Of a DNA stretch of 37,347 bases, positions 8,435 to 15,021 are shown piece after piece. The notes beneath the pieces are model-generated. The model was not told where the DNA came from, did no database searches, and saw nothing but the letters and a program-made list of their open reading frames with translations. Numbering within the stretch: the stretch's first letter is position 1; each line of letters starts with the position of its first letter. This DNA comes from a virus. A program made the translations under genes and the position numbers. Location of the stretch: the IMG/VR virus record IMGVR_UViG_3300035670_000655, positions 1 through 37,347 of that record. One strand, written 5' to 3'.

Positions 8435-8845
8435 TCAGGCGATATTCATGTACTCGACGATCAGGTTGATTTTGCCAGCCGTGAGGGCTGCCGTACCAAT
8501 AACGAGATCAAGCACGCCATCGGCGGGACACACAATAGCCTGTCCAGCAGTTTCCTGGAACGTCGCGTCGTCGGTCAGGTTGGCGACGGCGCCAGAAGTC
8601 ACATCGAGGAAACAATCGTCATCAGTCGTATTGATACCGATTTTCACGGTAGCCGATCCGCCAGACGTGCAAGCGGTTTCGACGTGAACCCAACCGCCCG
8701 TGATCAGAACTTTGTCGTCGAACTTGCCGAGGACGATGGTGCCGGTGCCGCCGCCGTCGTTGGCAAAGTTGTAGGTGAACTTGGCGAATTTCTTCTCATT
8801 CGAGAAGCATTTGCCGACGAGTTTATACGCAGCCGCGTTAGCCAT
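8435..8845 (-). CDS. Putative capsid decoration protein
   Basis: A 136-residue, Gly/Thr/Ala-rich, beta-dominated protein (FTYNFANDGGGTGTIVLGKF, then VKIGINTTDDDCFLDVTSGA, ending GKINLIVEYMNIA). The size, composition and position shortly downstream of the major capsid gene fit head-decoration or stabilisation proteins. No firm family motif is seen. It overlaps the upstream 71-residue gene by eight bases, which suggests coupled translation and therefore related dose. Confidence 0.5.
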   Translation of the reverse strand: MANAAAYKLVGKCFSNEKKFAKFTYNFANDGGGTGTIVLGKFDDKVLITGGWVHVETACTSGGSATVKIGINTTDDDCFLDVTSGAVANLTDDATFQETAGQAIVCPADGVLDLVIGTAALTAGKINLIVEYMNIA

Positions 8846-9053
8846 TGGTCATCTCCCTTTTGATTTTTTTCTGCCGCCGCACGTCACCCATGACGTAGGC
8901 GACTTGTTTGATTCCGTAGCTAGTAATCGCAACGATCTTGATGGGCGTTTTGATTTGCGAGAGCAATTCGACGAGTTCGTCGGGATCTCTACCGACGATC
9001 GGCGTAAGCCTGTCGTACAAATTGAACGACTCAAACGAAATGCCCTCGGCCAT
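8838..9053 (-). CDS. Small hypothetical protein after the major capsid gene
   Basis: A 71-residue basic protein (MAEGISFESFNLYDRLTPIV..) with a hydrophobic central part (IKIVAITSYGIKQVAYVMG) and a Lys/Arg-rich end (RRQKKIKREMTNG). A GAGGGAG ribosome binding site precedes the ATG. It lies 20 bases after the capsid gene stop and overlaps the decoration candidate. No family is recognised. Confidence 0.6.
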   Translation of the reverse strand: MAEGISFESFNLYDRLTPIVGRDPDELVELLSQIKTPIKIVAITSYGIKQVAYVMGDVRRQKKIKREMTNG

Positions 9054-9073
9054 CTTAACTCCCTCGTTGGAGA

Positions 9074-9922
9074 TTAGTTCGCAACCGTGATAACGCGCTT
9101 GCTGTCGATCTGGGTGGCGCCAAAGATCACGTCCACCGAAATCACATAGCCAAACGTGTTCTGGCTGTGGAGGTCGCTGATCTTGACCTGCACGTCGCGC
9201 TGCATGACCATCGCCATGAAGTCCGGGTGGAAGGCAACGGCGGTGTCGGTAGATTTCGAGTCGTCCTCATAAATATTGAATCCGAAACGCTGGAGCGCGA
9301 TGTTGCCGCCGATGGTCGGAACGTCGGTCGCGCCGTACTCGGTCGAGGCCAGCGTGGCGGCGTTCAGAAGATCGCTATAATAGGACGGGTCGGCCAAGAT
9401 GATCCACGGCTTGGTCTTGTCCCACTTCGCCGTCGCCGCGAGTTTGCGGAGGTTGGCGACCTGCGAGGCGTTGAAGTCGGTCACGGACGCCACGGTATGA
9501 TCCGGCGCCGACGTGGAGGGCGAGATCAACGACGCGAGGTAGGTATTGATCTGGGCGTTCATGGCATACAACAGACTTTCGCGGACGGCAGAGCCTTCCA
9601 TATCCAGCTGGCTTTGCAGACTGATCAAATCTTCAAATTCGAAGCTGGCAACCGCACGTCGGTTAGCGGTGACAGAATAGCGGGTCGTCGAGATCGCTTC
9701 CGGGGAGAACGAATCGGCGTCCGTTCCAACGGTGAGAAGCTGGCCAGACGGTGCATTCAGTTGCGAGATATAAACGGTATCGCCGCCCCTCTTGATCTCG
9801 CCCTCATAATCCCGGCTAACGAGCGAGCCGAGCATGAGTTTAGAGCGGAGTTCTTTGTAGAAGACGGGCGCCCAGTATTTCTGAACTTGATTGGTGACAT
9901 CTGCGAGCATGCTAGTGGTCAT
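9074..9922 (-). CDS. Major capsid protein
   Basis: A 282-residue protein forming the head shell. It begins MTTSMLADVTNQVQKYWAPV and contains RGGDTVYISQLNAP, SPEAISTTRYSVTANRR and a helix with INTYLASLI, then IILADPSYYSDLLN and a C-terminal segment (FGYVISVDVIFGATQIDSKR) resembling the A-domain end of HK97-fold capsid proteins of the P22 coat / T7-like kind. It follows a coiled-coil scaffold gene, so head assembly uses a separate scaffold. The ATG at 9922 is preceded by GGAGGG at seven bases. The family is clear from order and pattern; the exact subfamily is not. Confidence 0.87.
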   Translation of the reverse strand: MTTSMLADVTNQVQKYWAPVFYKELRSKLMLGSLVSRDYEGEIKRGGDTVYISQLNAPSGQLLTVGTDADSFSPEAISTTRYSVTANRRAVASFEFEDLISLQSQLDMEGSAVRESLLYAMNAQINTYLASLISPSTSAPDHTVASVTDFNASQVANLRKLAATAKWDKTKPWIILADPSYYSDLLNAATLASTEYGATDVPTIGGNIALQRFGFNIYEDDSKSTDTAVAFHPDFMAMVMQRDVQVKISDLHSQNTFGYVISVDVIFGATQIDSKRVITVAN

Positions 9923-9951
9923 CGGTCATCCCTCCTTGGATGAAGTAGCTC

Positions 9952-9970
9952 AACCGGAACCACTCCGGTT
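9952..9970 (-). promoter_or_regulatory. Hairpin between scaffold stop and capsid start
   Basis: Arms aaccgga (9952-9958) and tccggtt (9964-9970) form a perfect 7-bp stem with a 5-base loop. It overlaps the scaffold TAA and sits just before the capsid ribosome binding site. No T-run follows. Such a stem could stabilise the capsid message or mark a processing site, letting capsid be made in excess over scaffold. Confidence 0.45.
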
Positions 9971-10625
9971 ATCGCTGGTCAGTAGAGCGCACATCCTTCA
10001 TGCGCTTTTTCATTTCCGCGACCGGAAGCTGCAACCATTCCTCGTAGGAAATTGATCCGCTACCGCCTCGCGGCGCCCCTTGCGGCATTCCAAGCGATCC
10101 GCCCTTGGTCATGACGACCTCGGGGAAGTTCGCCCTAAACGCCTCTGCCGCCTTCGTCACACTAATCTGATCGACTTTCCCAGTCGTCGGGTCGATCACG
10201 ATCTGGTCGGTGTCGATCAGGTTCCAATAACGATCCGGCACGGTGCCATTGACGGCCTTCAAAAAGGCGTCAATCTTTTGCGCCTCTGCCATCCGGCGCC
10301 TATGCGCTTCGGCTTCGGCTCGAGCGTCGGTAAGTTCTTTTTCGCGCAATTCGAGGAGTTTTTTGTAGTCCTCTTTTTGCCGAAGTTCGCTTTCCTCGCG
10401 CTCTTTCGCCTCGCGTTCATGCTTGGCGATCATCTCCCTGGCCAATGCCAGTTCCTCATCGCGGCGCTTTTTCTCGGCAAGAAGTTTACGGTGTGTTTCG
10501 TAGGAAACTTGACCGCCACTATCGCCGCCGCCGTTCTCAGACGAGTTCGAGTTCGTGGTCGAATCAGTTCCACCGGAATGATTCGCGGCGCCACCGGCGC
10601 CACCTTGGGACGTGTTACCTGTCAT
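9969..10625 (-). CDS. Head scaffolding protein
   Basis: A 218-residue protein with the typical scaffold layout. Residues 1-40 are a Gly/Ser/Asn-rich disordered tail. Residues 45-115 are a long charged coiled coil rich in Glu, Lys and Arg (KLLAEKKRRDEELALAREMI). Residues 120-165 are a more ordered region with FLKAVNGTVPDRYWNLID. The C-terminus is short, basic and probably helical (EMKKRMKDVRSTDQR), as in scaffolds that bind capsid subunits. It lies immediately upstream of the capsid gene. GGAG lies six bases before the ATG. Confidence 0.87.
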   Translation of the reverse strand: MTGNTSQGGAGGAANHSGGTDSTTNSNSSENGGGDSGGQVSYETHRKLLAEKKRRDEELALAREMIAKHEREAKEREESELRQKEDYKKLLELREKELTDARAEAEAHRRRMAEAQKIDAFLKAVNGTVPDRYWNLIDTDQIVIDPTTGKVDQISVTKAAEAFRANFPEVVMTKGGSLGMPQGAPRGGSGSISYEEWLQLPVAEMKKRMKDVRSTDQR

Positions 10626-10649
10626 TATGCGCTCCAGATTAATGGTTTG

Positions 10650-11162
10650 TCAACGAAAGCGGCCTTTCAGGTCGCCGAACGTCTTTCGCCAAAAGCGGAA
10701 AACCTGGGCAATCTCTTTGTCGGACAACCAGTTGAAGGGGCGCGGTTTGCCGCCCTTGTAGGCTCCCTTTGAAACCCACCGCGCAATGTCTGCGTTGTCC
10801 TTCCCGTCAAATCTTCTTCCAAGACTACCAATCCATACGGTCTTGGCAATGGCTTTTATGACCTGCATTCCCTCGAGCATCTGGCCGGTAAACGTATTAC
10901 TTCGCCTTGACGGCCTCGCCGTCCAATGGAGATGTCGCTTGTCGCGCTTTCGCGCTGCAAGGTAGGCCGGAACAAACGGAGGGAACTTCTCCTTTGTGGC
11001 GCCCATTTTTGACACCATGCCGCCGAGCCTGGTGCGCTTGACGATCTGATCCTTAGCGAAGTTACCGAGCTTTTCCATTTGTGCCGCTGAGACAGATTTT
11101 TCCAAATTGATTTTCAGCCGCGTGGCCCATTTGCGTATCTGTTCTCGGATTGGTTTAGCCAT
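10650..11162 (-). CDS. Putative virion morphogenesis protein (gpS / HK97 gp10-like), copy B
   Basis: A 170-residue, strongly basic protein (MAKPIREQIRKWATRLKINL..). It has RRSNTFTGQMLEGMQVI and GGKPRPFNWLSDKEI, which parallel the 'GxML' and 'xRxFLGxS' landmarks of gpS-type tail-completion and gp10-like connector proteins. It overlaps the end of the upstream gene by eight bases. The neighbour (11155-11592) has the same landmarks, so the two look like diverged relatives. Its place between portal and scaffold is less usual for a tail-completion protein, so a minor head role is also possible. Confidence 0.45.
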   Translation of the reverse strand: MAKPIREQIRKWATRLKINLEKSVSAAQMEKLGNFAKDQIVKRTRLGGMVSKMGATKEKFPPFVPAYLAARKRDKRHLHWTARPSRRSNTFTGQMLEGMQVIKAIAKTVWIGSLGRRFDGKDNADIARWVSKGAYKGGKPRPFNWLSDKEIAQVFRFWRKTFGDLKGRFR

Positions 11163-11592
11163 CTCCTACGACCTCTTGGATGATCTTTCGCAGCTCAACC
11201 TCTGAGATCCCGAGGAAGTCCCGAGCGCGCTTTTCATTCGGTTCGCCGCCATACGATCCGAGAATGTTGCCTTCGGCCCTGGCGTTCTCGTCTGGATCTG
11301 ACTTCTTGAATCCGATCTCCAAGCGATCCCTTCGGTCTTTCAATAGTGAGATCGCCGCCAGCATATCTCCCGACAACTGCAAATCGACCTTGTTTTTCGA
11401 CTTCCCGGCGATCTCAAAATCGAGGCTCTTGATATAGCCTTTCGAGTATGGCGGGAATTTTTTCCCGAACTTGTCGCGGCCCTTTTGCGTCCGGTCAACG
11501 ATATGTTCGATGATCAGGTCAGCGATGATTAGGCGTTCCTCCCTGCTGATGCCTTCAGGGAGATCGACCGTAAATTTCTGTTGCTCTGCCAT
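11155..11592 (-). CDS. Putative virion morphogenesis protein (gpS / HK97 gp10-like), copy A
   Basis: A 145-residue protein. It has FPPYSKGYIKSLDFEIA, then LQLSGDMLAAISLL in the middle, and near the end EKRARDFLGISEVELRKIIQ. This order (basic start, GDML helix, beta strands, RxFLGIS helix) matches the phage virion morphogenesis / tail-completion S family. It sits ten bases downstream of the portal gene. Because a second similar gene follows, one may serve the head connector and the other the tail end. Confidence 0.55.
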   Translation of the reverse strand: MAEQQKFTVDLPEGISREERLIIADLIIEHIVDRTQKGRDKFGKKFPPYSKGYIKSLDFEIAGKSKNKVDLQLSGDMLAAISLLKDRRDRLEIGFKKSDPDENARAEGNILGSYGGEPNEKRARDFLGISEVELRKIIQEVVGDG

Positions 11593-11602
11593 GCGTCACA
11601 CG

Positions 11603-13036
11603 CTATTCTTTGTCGTCTTCGATATCTTCTTCCATTCCCGCCTCATTTTCTCCTTGTCCCGCCCGCCGGTCTAGCCAACCGTGGGACACCTCTTTTTCGA
11701 TTTCTTGCATCAGCTCATCGACTCCGTTGTCGTCGAGCGACGGGTTGAGTTTGGCGATGGCGCGTCGCCGCGTGGTAAATCCTGCGGCAACCTCATCTCG
11801 GAGCGTCGTCACCATCGTCGATCTATCGACTAGAGGGATCTGTTCAGGGAAGATGACTTCGACCATCGCCGTTGGAGTAAACAGATAGCGTTGTTCTACG
11901 AGGCCGCGCTGCGCCCAAACCGGGTGCATGGTCTTTAGGATCAAATCCCATAACTGCTTTTCGGCGTCGGCGAAATGGTTGACCTGCTTTTTCCGGTCGT
12001 CGGTTGTATCCATCTCATCGACGATTTTAGAGATGCCGCTTGCGGCGTTGTCTTGTGTCAGTTGTCCCACCGCACCTGGCCTGATCCCTCGCGTCTGGAG
12101 CCAAAAGGCAAGCTGCGATTGGATCAGCCCGAGAACCTTGTCGATGTCTACTTGCGGTTTAACGACGCCGATTTCAGGCTTGCGCTCGCCGTCGCCGAGG
12201 CTGCGGAACGTCCAGAATGAGTTGGGCGCCATCGTGATGTTGCTGTCGTCCACATCCACGCCGTAGATAATCGAGAAACATTGATACATGGCCGCATAGT
12301 TTAGGTCGCTCAAGATGATGGGGATCACCTTGGTCATCGTCAGCGTATCGGAGTCAGGAAGCGGCATAACGAGATTGTCGGAGCGGTTGATATAGACGAA
12401 CGGCAGGACGCCAAACGGGTTGACGCCATCGGCGGATTCTCCCATTAGGTCGCGGCGCTCGTCTCCGTTGGAGTCGAACATGAGCCATTCATCTGCCGTA
12501 TAGGCCGCATAAACCTGAGCGGTGCCGTGAGATTTTGTGTCCCGCGCCTTGCCTTCGAGAGTAATCACGCCAGTCGGATTTGTCGGCTCAATTTGATCGT
12601 CCGACCAGACGATGAAGCGGTCGGAAGGGATGGCCCGAAGAACGGGCTTTCCTGTATTGGTATTGATTGCTGGCTGAATCAAGGCATTCTTGAAGAGGTT
12701 GAAAAACTCATTTCCAGACGCCATGCGGCGGTTTGCTCGCATGATGGCAACGAACCAGTCGAGCAGCGCCGCATCCTTGTCGTTCCCGCCGATGACGCGC
12801 CTTACTGGCGGCTCGTTGTAGATGCGCGACAATTTATCGACGATGCGCTTCAGGACGTTGATCGGAGCCAGCCGCGTCTTGATTTGCTCATAGGAGTTGG
12901 CGGACATCGACGCCTTGAGTTCCTGAAGCAGAAACTCCTTTAGCTGTCCCTCGAAGATCGAAAATAGCGCCTTGTTGTGCGTCAAGGTCGGGCTTGCATT
13001 ACGGACGATGGCGCTCAATTTGTTTACGTCGATCAT
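11603..13036 (-). CDS. Portal protein
   Basis: A 477-residue protein forming the dodecameric DNA gate of the head. It starts with helical sequence, then LAPINVLKRIVDKLSRIYNE, a pattern typical of portal N-terminal regions, followed by RAIPSDRFIVWSDDQIEPTN and a stem/crown region with QLTQDNAASGISKIVDEMDT. The C-terminus is acidic and disordered (EEDIEDDKE). It directly follows TerL (stop at 13039, start at 13036) and precedes scaffold and capsid genes, the standard order. Confidence 0.87.
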   Translation of the reverse strand: MIDVNKLSAIVRNASPTLTHNKALFSIFEGQLKEFLLQELKASMSANSYEQIKTRLAPINVLKRIVDKLSRIYNEPPVRRVIGGNDKDAALLDWFVAIMRANRRMASGNEFFNLFKNALIQPAINTNTGKPVLRAIPSDRFIVWSDDQIEPTNPTGVITLEGKARDTKSHGTAQVYAAYTADEWLMFDSNGDERRDLMGESADGVNPFGVLPFVYINRSDNLVMPLPDSDTLTMTKVIPIILSDLNYAAMYQCFSIIYGVDVDDSNITMAPNSFWTFRSLGDGERKPEIGVVKPQVDIDKVLGLIQSQLAFWLQTRGIRPGAVGQLTQDNAASGISKIVDEMDTTDDRKKQVNHFADAEKQLWDLILKTMHPVWAQRGLVEQRYLFTPTAMVEVIFPEQIPLVDRSTMVTTLRDEVAAGFTTRRRAIAKLNPSLDDNGVDELMQEIEKEVSHGWLDRRAGQGENEAGMEEDIEDDKE

Positions 13037-13038
13037 GG

Positions 13039-14433
13039 TTATAATCTCCTGGTGCCTTGCGACGGCATGGTGGCCCGCTTGATTGTTTCAACGACTAGGT
13101 ATCCGAGCGCGGTCGTTATGTGCTGGTATCGTTTGGAGTCGTCTTCAATATATTGCCCGCCTTTCTTTAGCGCCGTCAATCGCAAGCCCTCGTCGCAGGT
13201 TGGCGCGTCCTTGTAGACAAACAACCTACGCTGCCCAGATTCGTTGAGGCAGTAGGCGTTTACTAGGTTGTGCCGCTTTCGGATTGGAGGATTAGCAAGC
13301 GGCACCTGAATTTCAAAACTAGGCTGTTTCCCATCCGGCGTCCGGTAGTTGGCCAGGAATGTACGGATGATCTCGTAATCTGATTTGATGTTGCGCGTGT
13401 CGCGGTGTTTTCCGCTGGCGTCACCGTGGACGATGATGTGATTGCCGTGGTCTAGTAACCCCTTCCCTGCCGCTTCCTCGCATGATTCCTCGGTTCTCAT
13501 GCCGTCGATGACCACCTCGTTGAAGATGTGGAAGGTATCGGCGGCCCTGTCATACTGCGCGGCCACGAGGCTCAACGGTTTCCCGTCGCCGATGTTGAAG
13601 TCCCAGGAAAGAAGAATCGGCAAGTCTTTGCGTATCTGGTAGCCGTCGCGCCTATTCTTCTCTTTGTCGTAGGAATAATAGATGACTTCCGATTCGATCT
13701 CTATCCATTCCCCAAAGATCATGCGGCGAGCCATCTGCGGATCAAGGTCGCGCTGGAGTTGCTCGACGTATTGCGCGGGCAGGAATGGGTTGTCTGTCGT
13801 AACAGAATAGTAGACGTGCTTGGTCTTTGCCCGATCTTTGTCCTTCCGCCCTAGCTGGAAATGTTTGTACGCCCAATGGTGCGGTGCGTCCGGGTTTGTA
13901 GCCGATATGATCAAGTTCTGTTTGATGTGCGGAAGGCGCCCAACCCTCATCTTGATTTCGTTGTAGGCGGCGGCATCGGCGTCGTTGTTCTCTGTCAATT
14001 CCTCGATGACGGCCATCGAAAGTTCTAGGGAGCGCATTTTCTTATAGGCTTTGTCTGCCCATGACCGGCTGATGATCTCAGAGCCGTTCCTGAACTTGAT
14101 GCCAGCCTGGGTGCTGTTTGTGCTGTAGTGGACGCCCTCGATGAAACATCCCTCGAGATGTTCGATGATCTTCCGGTAGATCGTTTCTTTTAGATCTGGG
14201 AGAGCCTTTCGACCGAGAAGCACTTTGGCGCCGTGGTTTTCGATGCAATGACGGACGGCCATGTGAGCCATCAGCAGCGACTTGGCGCTTCCGACGCTGC
14301 CGGAAAGGAGGATCTCGTGGACGCCGAGGCCGTAGTCGAACTTCCACCAGGCATCGTCCAATACGCGGGCCTGGTATGGGACGTGCGGAAAGAACTCGGC
14401 GAAAGAAGGCGTGCTACTGCTTTGCTGGAGCAT
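13039..14433 (-). CDS. terL: Terminase large subunit
   Basis: A 464-residue packaging motor. The ATPase domain has Walker A GSVGSAKS (residues 45-52), a Walker B with catalytic glutamates at MAVIEE (140-145) and the coupling motif SATNP (177-181). The RuvC-like nuclease domain has the first aspartate in LLSWDFNIGDG (D278) and another acidic site at VHGDASGKHRDT (D338). The length fits family norms. It overlaps TerS by 20 bases, so the two are translated together. It cuts concatemeric DNA and pumps it through the portal. Confidence 0.95.
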   Translation of the reverse strand: MLQQSSSTPSFAEFFPHVPYQARVLDDAWWKFDYGLGVHEILLSGSVGSAKSLLMAHMAVRHCIENHGAKVLLGRKALPDLKETIYRKIIEHLEGCFIEGVHYSTNSTQAGIKFRNGSEIISRSWADKAYKKMRSLELSMAVIEELTENNDADAAAYNEIKMRVGRLPHIKQNLIISATNPDAPHHWAYKHFQLGRKDKDRAKTKHVYYSVTTDNPFLPAQYVEQLQRDLDPQMARRMIFGEWIEIESEVIYYSYDKEKNRRDGYQIRKDLPILLSWDFNIGDGKPLSLVAAQYDRAADTFHIFNEVVIDGMRTEESCEEAAGKGLLDHGNHIIVHGDASGKHRDTRNIKSDYEIIRTFLANYRTPDGKQPSFEIQVPLANPPIRKRHNLVNAYCLNESGQRRLFVYKDAPTCDEGLRLTALKKGGQYIEDDSKRYQHITTALGYLVVETIKRATMPSQGTRRL

Positions 14434-14803
14434 CTTCTGCCAGCGGTTTGCGGTGATCGTATGCCGTAAGAATAGCGATGTCCTGATCGGAACTAATGGC
14501 GAGATTATCCTTCCAACCGAAGCGGTTCTTCATTGTGAAGATCCACGATCCGACGTTGAATCCTCTAACGCGCCCCTCTGATCCGCGTTTGCCGAGGTCT
14601 TCCCACCACGCCTCACAGGCTGTTTCGGCTCTCTTTTTAGCTTCCATAAAATCAATATGAGCATTGGCCCACGTTTGAATTACGCTTTTAGATTGGCCGA
14701 TTGAAGCGGCAAAAGCCGTCGCGCTGAATCCTTGGGACATGAATTCGACGATGGCTTGGCAGTATTCTGGTTTGTAATTGGTTGGTCTTCCCAAATCGGG
14801 CAT
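14414..14803 (-). CDS. terS: Terminase small subunit
   Basis: A 129-residue DNA-recognition subunit of the packaging motor. It starts MPDLGRPTNYKPEYCQAIVE, then has a helix-turn-helix-like segment (ATAFAASIGQSKSVIQTWAN) and ends with a short acidic/charged tail that probably docks TerL. I chose the ATG at 14803 because GGGAGGAGG lies seven bases upstream; the frame is open to 14851 but those extra codons have no ribosome binding site. Position before TerL and the HTH support the call. Confidence 0.85.
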   Translation of the reverse strand: MPDLGRPTNYKPEYCQAIVEFMSQGFSATAFAASIGQSKSVIQTWANAHIDFMEAKKRAETACEAWWEDLGKRGSEGRVRGFNVGSWIFTMKNRFGWKDNLAISSDQDIAILTAYDHRKPLAEDAPAKQ

Positions 14804-14879
14804 TATCGCTCCTCCTCCCTGAGTGGTGCGGTGCATCCCCACCGGGGACACTAATTTAGTTTACCATTTTGTTTTGTGG

Positions 14880-14914
14880 AAAAAAAGAAGATGCCGCGAT
14901 AGTGACCTCGCGGC
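14880..14914 (-). terminator. Terminator-like hairpin after the helicase-methyltransferase gene
   Basis: On the minus strand GCCGCGA (14914-14908) pairs with TCGCGGC (14899-14893) in a perfect 7-bp stem with an 8-base loop. Six pyrimidine-rich bases later comes a run of seven T. The gap before the T-run is longer than ideal, so it may be leaky. It would end early transcription before terS. Confidence 0.55.
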
Positions 14915-14932
14915 GCGGTCGTGTAGATTTTA

Positions 14933-15009
14933 CTCGGCCTATGTTCTCTCCAGGTATTTCATTTTTTCAGACAATAAAAATTGTTTTAAAAATGAATTCA
15001 TAGGCCGAG
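14933..15009. repeat. 11-bp inverted repeat flanking an AT-rich core
   Basis: ctcggcctatg (14933-14943) is the exact reverse complement of cataggccgag (14999-15009). The 55 bases between are AT-rich and contain a smaller palindrome (acaat-aaaa-attgt). The arms could be a protein-binding pair, and the core an easily melted segment as found at origins, or a late promoter region. Confidence 0.7.
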
Positions 15010-15021
15010 ACATACCCTAAA

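Larger units (their letters stand above)
14804..15021. other. 218-bp non-coding gap before the terminase genes
   Basis: This is the longest gene-free stretch. In minus-strand order it holds an 11-bp inverted repeat around an AT-rich 55-bp core, a GC hairpin followed by a T-run, a small CCCC-GGT-GGGG hairpin (14836-14848) and the strong terS ribosome binding site. It probably separates early replication genes from late genes. It could hold the late promoter, a packaging recognition site or an origin. I cannot decide between these from sequence alone. Confidence 0.6.

Noticed and set aside
14936-15014. A 24-codon minus-strand frame in the gap before terS
   Set aside because: Its only start lacks a correctly spaced ribosome binding site and it lies within the inverted repeat; not enough support.
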